From assembly GCA_013396915.1 (NCBI GenBank), contig VWZL01002834.1:1200508-1264507 (forward strand): DNA of 64,000 bases, in the 5' to 3' direction. This DNA comes from Stercorarius parasiticus (Eukaryota; Chordata; Aves; Charadriiformes; Stercorariidae). The notes below the pieces were generated by a model. The model saw only the letters and a program-made list of their open reading frames with translations, did not search any database and was not told where the DNA came from. Both the position numbers and the translations under genes were made by a program. Each line of letters starts with the position of its first letter. The first letter of the stretch is position 1. Of the stretch, positions 25,336-35,639 are shown one piece after another.

Positions 25336-28300
25336 TTCTTTCCTCCTGGACCATCCTACTTGCTCTATGGCCTTTTCACTAGGAATGAAGACCTTCATGC
25401 CTATTTGTAACATCATCCCCACCTAGATAATACAATCTAACTCCCTGCTTTCATTTGATCATTCTTCAGAACAGTGTTAATTGACAGTCACCAAAATTAC
25501 TCTTCGTATGAAAAAAAGGAACTTCCCCATGTAGGGCAAATTTACATTTAAGGCAAAAATTCCCTTTAGATTCTAACCTAGAAATCATGCCTTCCCTACT
25601 TACTTCAGCAGCGGAGCATTTCCATTTATATGTTGCCTCTTGCTTTCTAAATCTTAGTAACATAAATCCACAGTAAAACATAATCTCTTTGTATCAATGA
25701 AAATACAAGACCAGATGAGAATTATAGGTTGAACATCCAGTTGCAGGGAATGCTGCTAATAAAACTTATTAGCAGTTTTATCTTTGAGGTGAAAGACGTT
25801 TAAGCAATTGCACGTCCTTGAATAAACACATGAATGCTTCTGCCCAAGCAGATGAGTCCAGCACATTGCAGTGTTTTATCTAATTCATGGATTTCATTAA
25901 ATCTTTTAAAATATTTTGCTGCAGCTTCTGTAGATCTGTTCCTACGTATTTTCTACAGACATTTCATGGCTGAGCTCACATACGGACTATTCATTAGACT
26001 GATAAGAACTGTAAATAAGGGCTGTAAGAGCAGGCCCTAGGTTTGTAGGCATAGTTGGCATGCATAAAAAACTTGTAATTTGAGAACTCTGCTATTAGGG
26101 ATTTCTCCTTAGCAATTTAATTCCAAATAAATACTGACAAGCAAAAATCTAATAAAATTGTCAGCTCATTATAAAAGCACAAGTGAAATTAGGTAAACAC
26201 GGAAAAATATGCTTGAACAGAAATTTCTGATGTTCTATATTCCCTGCCACTTTTAACACTCCCAAGTGTTCTTCATTTTTGCAAGACACATTATTGGATT
26301 TCAAACTGGGATAAGTCATCTGAAACTGTTTCATTTGCTGAAGAATAATTCTTTCAAATGTATTCAGATGAGTTCTCTCAACAGATATCTATTCAACAAA
26401 CAGGATGTTTAAAATATTCTTCTGTGGCAAGCTGTCTCATTTTCTTTCCGAAAGACTCATGACCTCTCTTAAACAATTTCTTGAAAGATACTTCTCAATG
26501 TGTGGGATTAATCATAGCCCAAAGCTTGCTTCTGGCATGTGATTAACTATTTCTACCTGACTTAAAGGGCATGGGCCAAAGCATTTCAGCATTGCTACTC
26601 TTCACTCAAGCCCTGTACTTAAAGATCTGTACTATGGGGAAAGGGGAGGGAGTACATCATTCATACTTTATAAGCAGAAGGCCAAAAGGGAGGAGGATTT
26701 TTATATAATCCATCAATTTCCTGTGTTTAAGAACTGTCCCAGAATTAAATTTCTCTGCATTTATCATGTCGCAAGAATGCAATGATTTATGCAGTGCATC
26801 AGATGCTATTACAAGGTTTCTCACATCATAAACACAACTTATAATGCATCTCATGCATGATATGCACCACTAACAATTTCACTTGATGAAAGCTATCCTT
26901 ATGCCTTTTATCATTCAAGCATGTTAATGAGTTCCCCCAAAAGATTAGTGAGGAGCCTAATAGACCAAAAACCTATTTCAACAATCGTTTTATACAGTCT
27001 TTCAATGAAGCAATGTGAACTTCTGCATTTAAATGATCCTTCCCTTAATAACTCAGGAATAACACACCCTCTGCACTTGTGCCAGGCCATTTTAAATTAA
27101 TGAATTTATATTTTTATGAGGAACTGCACCAGGAGAGGAATTATTCTTTGAAAAAAAAATACATCCAACTTGTATGAAAGATGTTTGCACTGAATTGCTT
27201 AGGTCCTCTTCTTCCCAACACGGAGGTGTAAATGAGAAGGAGATTGACACAAAAATCACTGTTGCTAGTAAGAAATACCTTGAACCATTGCAATCAACCT
27301 TTCTTTGATCCCTGAGGTAATTTTCTAACGGAGTACCCAACATCAGTGGAAACATTTTGTTACTCAGAGAATTTCCTTTCAGTTAGTTATTTGGATATGA
27401 CTATACACCTCACATGTTCCAGGGAACGGACAGCTTTTACTCAGTTCTACTTAATGAAGAATGCTTAATGTCCCACCAGAAGTCCTTTCATCAAGTGTTA
27501 AAGAGAGAAAAGCCTCATATAGACATCTTGGACCAACAAACTGGGTCTGAAAAGCAGCTACACTGTCATCAACAGAGAACATAATTCAATAGACTAGTAT
27601 ATCACAAACTGTGCCCCTCCTCCTTCACCAGGCTTCATGATCACCAGAATGAGCTACAACATTACTCCAAGCTATTCTGCTTAATACTTATGGAGGCTAA
27701 AAATGGATGGAAAAAGAGAAATGGAGGAAACCGCAATGGAAACACCTAACATCCCTGCATCGCAAGGGTATATCCATGCAGTATTTTGCAAACAAGAACA
27801 ACCTGTCTGGGCTCCAAGCCACCTGGACGTGAGCCTGCTCTGAACCTTGGTTATCATGAGGCTGTACTTAAGGCACTTACTTGCATGACTTCCAGCTCAG
27901 AGTTGGTGGAGGGCACAGGCAGAACAAGGCCTCATTTCCCTACAGAAGACCATGCACATGTTCCACACGAGACAGGAAGGTATTCCAGGGAGGGTATTCT
28001 CTGGGCCCACATTCCTGACCTGTGTTACTGCCCAAAGTTGCTAACACTCCTTTGTTTCTCTTTCCAGCATAAGCACACGGAGCCTGGGAAACTCTTTAAA
28101 AAGAACTGTATTTTCTAAGCTGAATTTCTCTCCTTCCACTAGTTCCGTAACTTTCCTCTCTTGCCTGAATATATTAGGAAAGATTTAAGTGAAGATAAAA
28201 ATACAGTCAATTAAATGAAATTTCTAAACCTGAACTTTGTATTCTTAAACTATTTCTTATTCCCCCTCCCATGAACTTCATCAGCTCATTTCAAATAACC

Positions 28301-29511
28301 AAATTACTTCAAGAATACAATGTCTAGCTATGCCCAATAAGAGTTCCTTTGCCCTTGCCTAGTCTGCTGTCAGACTATTTCTTTGTCTTCACACTTCCTT
28401 TATTCTATAATAGGCCTTGCATTTCAAGTGCTTCAGTACTCTTTGTGTTCTGCTTTAAAGATCAAATTATAAATTATTTTTATCATATAAAATGAGTTCT
28501 TGCCACAAACCCAATATTATGTTTCCTTTTTCCAGCTACATTTCTAATTCTTCAGTCGTGTAATTTGCCTAAACCATTATCTTGTATTGACATAGTTGGC
28601 AAGCTGCACAATGCAAAAAACATTTTATTACTTCACAATTTCCAATATACAAGCTTTGCTACATTGAATTTTATATAGTCTGCTTGAGCAAGGTCATACC
28701 TGCATTTCCAGTTATTTCTTACATCAGTTGGTGTGATTAAATTGAAAATATAAATCACTGAGTTGTTGAGTCTTAAACTATAAATAAAGACACTAATAGG
28801 CCATTTTCTATTAATTTTCCTCCAGTATAGTGGGACTACTTGCCCAGAAGCAGATCTGAAAAATATTGTAAAGATTTCAGATTACGTAGAAGATATTTTT
28901 TTCTTGCTGACTCACTAGTATTTTACTTCTAGATGAAAATAATCCAGAAAGAGCTCATATCCAAGGAGTTCTTTTTGATCAGTACTTTAAAACTACTTAG
29001 TGGAAGAGGTCCTTGCAACCCCTCTGCGATCTGCCTCTTCTGGAGGTCACCGCTACAGATTTCAAGAGTCGTATGAGAGAGGGGAACTGCAACAGCCTCT
29101 TTTTATCACTACAATCCTTTCTCAGGTATTTCACACATGATTATTGCTATTGGTATTGGAAAGCTGAAAAGAGAAATTTTCCATTCCATCTTGACAAAAT
29201 AATAACTAATGAAATGTAAAAAGAAAACAAATGAAGACCATTGTTCATACATGTACCTGAAAGGATACGACAAAAAGCATATAGGTATTTGATGCTAAGG
29301 TGTGATCTAAAACCTGGGAAATCTAAAGCAAGGATACATACTGCAGTGCAACTTTCAGACAGGTGTCAAGGAATCACTAGTGTTGCAGTGAGTTTCCCTT
29401 CTGAAAGAAATGGTAGCAGCTTGTCCACTACTGGCAACACTTTCCACACTGTCCTTTATTGATTTGTTTCCTCAACTTCATAAGACTTCACTTGGTAAAT
29501 CTATTTCCTTT
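25336..29511. other. non-coding DNA
   Basis: No gene or repeat recognised. A minus-strand exon-like segment ends near 27885 (CATGCAA then GTAAGTG) with a fair acceptor about 56 bases earlier; the short open frame inside has no recognisable protein. Confidence 0.5.
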
Positions 29512-29800
29512 TCATAGAATTGTCTAGGTTGGACGGGACCTTTAAGATCATCAAGTCCAACCATCAGCCTAACATTGACAAAAACCACCACTGAACCATA
29601 TCACTAAGCAACTGTGGAAATTCAGGAGGTTTCTGTTGACCCATTTCTCCACCTTGTCGTGGTCCCCCAGAATGGCAGCACACCCAGTCCTCCCAGTTCT
29701 GTACTGTCTGCAAGTTGCCAAGGAGACATTCTGTCTCATCATCCAGGTCATTGATAAAGATATTTTACAGTACTGGCCCCAGTACTGTCCATCTGATGCG
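29512..29800 (-). mobile_element. CR1 LINE 3'-end fragment
   Basis: TCATAGAATTGTCTAGGTTGG at the left edge is the reverse complement of a CR1 terminus. The following text (GACCTTTAAGATCATCAAG, CCAACCATCAGCCTAACATTG) belongs to the CR1 3'-untranslated region. The sequence then skips to more internal text around CCATTTCTCCACCTTGTCG, GGTCATTGATAAAGATATT and CCAGTACTGTCC, so part of the consensus is missing. No intact coding remains. It lies about 850 bases from, and in opposite orientation to, the CR1 copy at 30651-31688. Confidence 0.88.
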
Positions 29801-30650
29801 TTCTCCGCTTAGTGCTTCCCGAAAGTATAAGCCTCACTTTAAAGGTGGTCACCTGAGAAGTCAATAGCATGCAGTCAAGAAAATCTGAAAATTACAGCTC
29901 AAACGACTTGTAAATGCTGTGTCATAGGCTGATAGGTACATAGGGGGGGTCCATTTCTCTGGGGAAGCTTCCTACTGCTTTAACCATGAAACTATGCTTT
30001 CTATCTTTCTGAAATTACTTTTCTGCTCAGCGTTCAGATTCTGCAGTAATGCAGTCAGGAGTGGTGATAACATCAGCCTTTCTTACCACATGACAATGGT
30101 TCACCCCCAGTGCTCTAAAGGACACACAAACGTAATGTAAAATGTCATGAAAAATCATGCAACTTATAATAATTTTATCATAAGGAAAGCAAGTCAGAGA
30201 AGTATTTATAGCTCGTTAAACAACAAACTGCTGAGGAAGAGAAGCTACTTCCAGATGTATGAAATAAGCCATTGAAAAGAAATGTGTCTACACAGCTAGT
30301 GAATTATTACTAAAAATAGATTGTCAACCAGTCTTCTTCCTAAACCAGAGCCTTGTTTCATCTGGGGGTATTTACACTGGCTACAAATTAGCTGTATAAG
30401 CTTTCTTCCAACTCCTGTTATTGGATGGATTTTCTCAGGATATCTGCTAGAATGTAAGGTAATAAATCTCACGGAGTACTTTTCTTTCTCAAAATGACTC
30501 CTAAAGCAGATTGAAGGATAACAGATCCACTTAATGGTAATTTTAAATTTCTTATATCCTGGCTAGAAAGAGCTTTGAGAAAGCTTTCTCTGAAATGATC
30601 ACAAAATGATAAGAGTTTTGAATTCTTGAAGAAGTAAAGAGGGGGGTCAG
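29801..30650. other. non-coding spacer between two CR1 copies
   Basis: No gene recognised; includes a short G-run near 29943. Confidence 0.55.
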
Positions 30651-31688
30651 CAGCACTGCTACCTTGGACTTCCAGAGGGCAGACTTTGGACGGATTAGGA
30701 GCCTGGTTGACAGAGTTCCTTGGGAGGCAGTCCTAAAGGGCAAAGCAGTCCAAGAACGCTGGATGTTCTTCAAGAAGGAAATCTTAAAGGCTCAGGAGCA
30801 GGCCATCCCCATGTGCTGAAAAATGAGCCGGTGGGGAAGAAGATCAGACTGTCTGAACTGGAGCTTTGGCTGGAACTCAGGGGAAAAAAGAGGGTTTATG
30901 ACCCTTGGAAGAAGGGGCAGGCGAATCAGGAGGACTACAAGGAGGTTGTGAGGTTATGCGGGGAGAAAATTAGAAGGGCCAAAGCCCAACTAGAACTTAA
31001 TCTGGCTACTGCTGTAAAAGACAACTAAAAATGTTTCTATAAATGCATTAGCAACAAAAGTAGGACTAAGGAGAATCTCCATTCTTTATTGGATGCAAGG
31101 GGAAACATAGTGACAAAAGATGAGGAAAAGGCTAGGACACTTAATGGCTTCTTTGCTTCAATCTTTAACAGTAAGACCAGTTGTTCTCTGGGTAGCCAGC
31201 CCCCTGAGCTGGAAAACAGGGATGGGGAGCAGAACGAAACCCCCATAATCCAAGGGGAAATGGTTAGTGACCTGCTACAGCACTTAGACAAACTATAGGG
31301 CCAGATGGGATCCACCCAAGGGTACTGAGGGAGCTGGCAAGCCACTTATCCTTATCGCTTCCTACAACTACCTGAAAGGAGGTTGTAGTGAGGTGGGAGT
31401 CGGTCTCTTCTCCCAAGTAACAAGTGATAAGACAAGAGGAAACAGCCTCAAGTTATGCCAGGAGAGGTCTAGGATGGATATCAGGAAAAATATCTGCACC
31501 GAAAGGGTTGTCAAGCATTGGAACAGGCTGCCAGGGAAGTGGTGGAGTCGCCATCCCTGGAGGTGTTTAAAAGATGTGCAGACATGGTGCTGAGGGACAT
31601 GGTTTAGTGGTGGGCTTGGCAGTGCTAGGTTAGTGGTTGCACTTGATGATCTTAAAAGTCTTTTCCAACCTAAACAATTCTATGATAA
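30651..31688 (+). mobile_element. CR1 LINE, 5'-truncated with large internal deletion
   Basis: The left part (30651-31349) corresponds to the CR1 ORF2 segment between the endonuclease and the reverse transcriptase core. Recognisable peptide runs include QEDYKEVVRL, IRRAKAQLELNLATAVKD (30930-31020), NIVTKDEEKA and FNSKTSCSLG (31089-31190). The right part (31350-31688) is the 3' end, from CTACAACTACCTGAAAGGAG to the terminal CAATTCTATGATAACA. Nearly the whole reverse transcriptase, including its catalytic motif region, is deleted at about 31349. The ORF2 remnant also has a frameshift near 30835, an in-frame TAA at 31026 and a TAG at 31296. It cannot encode a working retrotransposon protein. Two stretches of 102 and 69 codons within it are just pieces of this relic. 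Confidence 0.95.
30846..31298 (+). pseudogene. decayed CR1 ORF2 (endonuclease/RT linker) remnant
   Basis: One reading frame carries the recognisable ORF2 peptide from about 30846 to 31298, interrupted by TAA at 31026-31028 and ending at TAG 31296-31298 just where the sequence loses several codons relative to usual CR1 text. Upstream of about 30835 the ORF2 similarity continues in a different frame. In intact CR1 this protein nicks DNA and reverse-transcribes the element RNA; here both catalytic domains are absent. Confidence 0.85.
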
Positions 31689-33141
31689 CAGAATCCCAGA
31701 TTGAAGGCTTCCATTTCTCTGTTAAAAGGCAGTTTCCATGTATTTTTCCTCATGATTGAAGTGTTAGCTTGGCATAAAAGCACTGTTAAGAGCCCAAATC
31801 TTTATACTAGAATACAAGAATTGCCCTTGCCTCTTTCCTGTCTTCCTTTTCCCCACTGTTCACAGAAAAATAGGAAAAAGTGATCAATTCCAAAAAAGTA
31901 TATTCTGGAAATACTCTGACCTTTAATTATCCGGTATTTTTTCAATTCCTTTATTTTGCTTTAGTTTTTAAAATGTCTACACTCTCTGCTCTTGCTATCA
32001 TCTTTGGCCATCTATTCTATATAAGCTCTACAATTGTACACTATATCCTGTAAAATGAAAACATACATAAGTTTGTATAGAATCGATCACTTTCCAAGTA
32101 CATAGCCCCACCTATAAAACGTCACACAAGTATTTAAACTACCCTCAAGTCAGCAGGCCTATAGAAATTCTATTTTTTTTTGTAATTTTGAGATAGTTGC
32201 ATGATTAGATGCAACACAATGAGACGATGATTATCATTAAGGAGGAAAATAGTGTTGCTCTTACAAAAGAAGAAGTCCAAAAAGGATTTATTACACATTC
32301 GTTTCTGCAAGGAAGCCCAGCACACTCAGTAATGAGTTAAACAGTCACTACTTTTTCTTATGCTTTTGCTGTTTCTTTCAAAGGAAGTAAGGCAGGAAAG
32401 ACTGTCAGATCAAGGTATGAAATTTCAACAGTCTGAAAGTGGCAAACTTCCACTATAACTGATGTGCATACCTGAATGCCACAGAAACATAAGCAGAGAC
32501 CACATAAATACTCTGAGCGTTATTATAATCTAAACATAAAGAGGAACTGATAATTTGAGCAAATTCTGCAGAATTCAGTTTGCAAGTCTCTGGAGATGAA
32601 CTCTGCAAAGAACCAACATATGCAACTTCTTCAAAGCCAAGATGTGATCAGAGATCACGTTTATGTCACTGAGTGATGTAAATAATGATGCCCTGGAGTT
32701 AAAACTGTGCTGAACTTCTCCAGTCTAAAGTGATTCTTGTATGATCTGACATTCCCTCGCTTTTGTGAAACCAAATATAATATATTTACGAATCAGACAG
32801 ATGTCTTCAATATTACAGTGCTGTCAGCAATCCTGCCTCTCTGATGTTTAATATTTTATATCATAACAGAGAGGTTATTCAGAAAGCTACTATCTGGTGA
32901 GAAACCCCAGAGGAGAAATCTCTTGGTGCACCAATGTCAATGACTGCTCACGTTACACTATAAGCCAGCACTAGAGTGGTCATTTTAGTGTAATACTGGC
33001 TACAGAACAGGAATCAGATTAAAGAGAATTTCAAAAACATTGACTTTTGATGGAGCTGGATCAAATCTGGTTGTAAAAACACTGAATCTTTTTTTCTGTT
33101 TCACACAGAAAAATCCTGCCTGGTCAGACCAAAGGAAGTCT
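31689..33141. other. non-coding DNA
   Basis: No gene or repeat recognised between the CR1 copy and the LTR. Confidence 0.55.
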
Positions 33142-33146
33142 GCCAC
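33142..33146. repeat. target-site duplication, left
   Basis: GCCAC, identical to the five bases directly after the LTR at 33743-33747. Confidence 0.8.
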
Positions 33147-33282
33147 CATCATGGTTTAACCCCAGTCAGTAACTAGGACCACGCAGTTGCTCGGTCACTT
33201 CCCCCAGTTGGGATGGGGAAGAGAATCAGAGAAGTGAAAGTGAGAGATCTCACGGGTTCAGATAAAGATGAGATAAAGGCAG

Positions 33283-33288
33283 TTTAAT
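33283..33288 (-). terminator. LTR polyadenylation signal (ATTAAA)
   Basis: ATTAAA on the minus strand, about 180 bases downstream of the LTR TATA box and 137 bases before its 3' edge, where the R region of this LTR would end. Confidence 0.55.
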
Positions 33289-33467
33289 AGTTAGAGCAAA
33301 AGCCGCGCACACAAGCAAAGCAAAACAAGGAATTCATTTGCCACTTCCCATGGGCAGACAGGTGTTCAGCCATCTCCGGAAAGCAGGACTCCATCATGTG
33401 TAATGGTTACTTGGGAAGGCAAACGCCATCACCCTGAATGTCCCCCCCTTCCTCCTTCTTCCCCTAG

Positions 33468-33476
33468 CTTTATATA
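33468..33476 (-). promoter_or_regulatory. LTR TATA box
   Basis: TATATAAAG on the minus strand. A CRE/AP-1-like TGATGTCA lies at 33491-33484, just upstream in LTR orientation, which is the usual arrangement of a retroviral U3 promoter. Activity today is unknown. Confidence 0.6.
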
Positions 33477-33742
33477 CTGAGCATGACATCATATGGCATG
33501 GAATAGCCCTTTGGTCAGTTGGGGTCAGCTGTCCCAACTGTGTCCCCTCCCAACTTCTTGTGTCCCCCCAGCCTACTTGCCGGCGGGGCAGTGTGAGAAG
33601 TAGAAAAGGCCAAAAGATTGCTTAGTAACAACCAAAACCACCAGTGCAGTATCACACTATTCCCATTGCAAATCCAAAATACAACATTACACCAGCTGCT
33701 AGCAAAAAAAAAGTTAACTCCATCCCAGCTGAAACCATGGCA

Positions 33743-33747
33743 GCCAC
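33743..33747. repeat. target-site duplication, right
   Basis: GCCAC, matching 33142-33146. Confidence 0.8.
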
Positions 33748-35548
33748 TTACTTTGAAGGGACCATGCCATCAACATTAATAGCTGCCAGGTTAATCACAG
33801 TTCTTTTTATGCAATGTTGTTTTACCATTCATTAAATAGAAGCGTGAACGTCTGTTTCATTTCAAGTTCTCTGTAGACTGTTAATACATTAAAAGGATTA
33901 AACTATGAATCAATAGTTAGATCTTGACCTCCCTATGCTATTCCCTCAAAAAAACCACAGCCAACCAAACAAAACAAAACAAAAAAATCAATGCTTCTGT
34001 TTACTTGCAGAGATCTCCAATGAGCTCTAATGCAGACTCCTCGACTGATAGCTGAGTTACTTGCATATAGAACGCCACAAAGGACAGAAATAAAACTCTA
34101 GCTTTCCCTGGTACCATAAGATTTGACCACAGCATCAATAATCAAAACTTTCCCTGTACGACTAGTACCATCACAATAAGCTAAAGGATGAAAACGAAGA
34201 AACCTGCTGAACTGTATGTTTACCTGACATAAACTGGTGTTGTTGATCCAGTTGTTGAAGTTTACTGTAGTTTTTTTAAAAAAATAGGCTAAACTAGAGA
34301 TATTGCAAGACAAAGAACTGTCCTGTTATGTAAATAAATACTGACTCAGGCTTCTGATACAGCTGTGAATCTGATATATGGACCTATCAAACGAGTTTTG
34401 CAGTAACTTTTAGATGAAGAAGCTAAAAGTTAGCTTAGGGGTTTATGTCAGGTTAGGTATGCAGCTGGTGAAATGGGGGAAGGAAGGCACTGAAATAATT
34501 TCAATTCCTACTTTGTAATCCAGGGAAATTGGTTAAGTATCTTTTCAGCCTTCCAAAACAGTAGAAACATTTGCAAGTGTTATTTCATCAGCTCTGTATT
34601 GCAAATTATTTGCTTTTAGGGAACTTCCTTCAATTTTCTGGGAACATGAAAGCTGCTTTGGTACAGTTCATTTTGGCGCACAGCATTAATTATGCATTTA
34701 TGCTGGTTGTCTGATTATTGTTTGATTTGTTCCTATGGCCACATCACATGACTTCCATAAATTTATTCTAAATATCTCATCTGAGACAAATTCTAATTTT
34801 AGAAGCCCTTCCTCATTCATATCTATTTTCTGATTATAAGCCAGTATTCATTAAACGCCTACAGTTATTCATCTCTTGCGTTACGTTGGACTAGCTTTAG
34901 TATATTATTTTTTTCCTTAAAAAAATTGTTGCTGATAGGTCAGTTTATTTTTCCATCTAGTTTTACATACTATTCAGCTAAATCCCCAAAAGCTGCAGGC
35001 TTGTTAATGAGTGCTACATGGATATTACTAGCAACTGATATCAAAGCCACTGGGTCAAATGAATGCTTACTTAAGATAGCACTGTTTGTCACCAAGATAA
35101 AATGCCTTTTTACTGTTATGCATAAAATCAATTGATTTTAATTTTCTGGCATCTGTTTCAGTTCTCCTCACTTATTAGTGTCTAGCATTCATGGCTCTAA
35201 GGGAAAATTACTGAAAAAAGATTTGCTTCATCTCCAGTTAAAGGTGAGCAGCTGGTGAAATTCAGATGTCCAATGGCTGCTAAAAAAGTTGAAACAAAGT
35301 TACACAAATTCAGGTACAGCACTGGAAATCTGTGTGACACATGAACGGTACTATTTACACAATCCTATATTCTCCAAATACACAGTATGAAGTTTCAGCA
35401 CAAATCAAAATACCTAGAAACACCTCAAATTTTCTGTTGAATCTACAAAACCACAATAGATGTTGTCCTGTTAGACTATCCATAATTACAGCACTTCAGT
35501 GTCAGAGCCTTCACAAAGCACGTAGTTCATCTTACATAAACTTGTCAC
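33748..35548. other. non-coding DNA
   Basis: No gene recognised. A CAAAA-type simple repeat lies at about 33963-33985. Confidence 0.55.
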
Positions 35549-35627
35549 CTGCAATATCCAGGCTTCATTTGAGCAACTCTACTTGAGCTGCTGAGAAGTC
35601 CAGCCAGACCCAATGTCCTCCAACAGC
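35549..35627 (-). other. exon-like segment, unidentified
   Basis: On the minus strand a long pyrimidine tract (ending TTCTTTTTTACTTCAG) precedes 79 bases that end TATTGCAG before a GTGACA donor. One frame is open across the whole segment, and another is open for 20 codons and then stops. I recognise neither peptide. The acceptor is strong; the donor is only fair. Its phase does not fit the exon candidate at 18690-18813 as the next exon. A non-coding transcript or chance are both possible. Confidence 0.18.
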
Positions 35628-35639
35628 CTGAAGTAAAAA

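Larger units (their letters stand above)
33147..33742 (-). mobile_element. solo LTR of an avian endogenous retrovirus
   Basis: About 596 bases matching, from memory, an LTR family common in birds and lying on the minus strand. Diagnostic plus-strand phrases are TGGTTTAACCCCAGTCAGTA near the left edge, GGAATTCATTTGCCACTTCC, GGTGTTCAGCCATCTCC, TTTGGTCAGTTGGGGTCAGC and CATCCCAGCTGAAACCATGG near the right edge. On its own strand it shows a TATA box and a polyadenylation signal in the expected order. The expected TG...CA ends are present apart from transitions at one end (plus strand starts CA, ends CA). Identical 5-base GCCAC repeats flank it, consistent with integrase insertion; 5-base duplications fit class III (ERVL-like) or some class I elements. 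No viral coding sequence adjoins it on either side, so the provirus was reduced by recombination between its two LTRs. Confidence 0.92.

Noticed and set aside
31393..31593. 66-codon plus-strand reading frame
   Set aside because: It lies in the 3' non-coding end of the CR1 copy; the frame is incidental.
33147..33742. full endogenous provirus around the LTR
   Set aside because: No second LTR, primer-binding site or viral reading frame lies on either side, and the target-site duplication closes directly on the single LTR.
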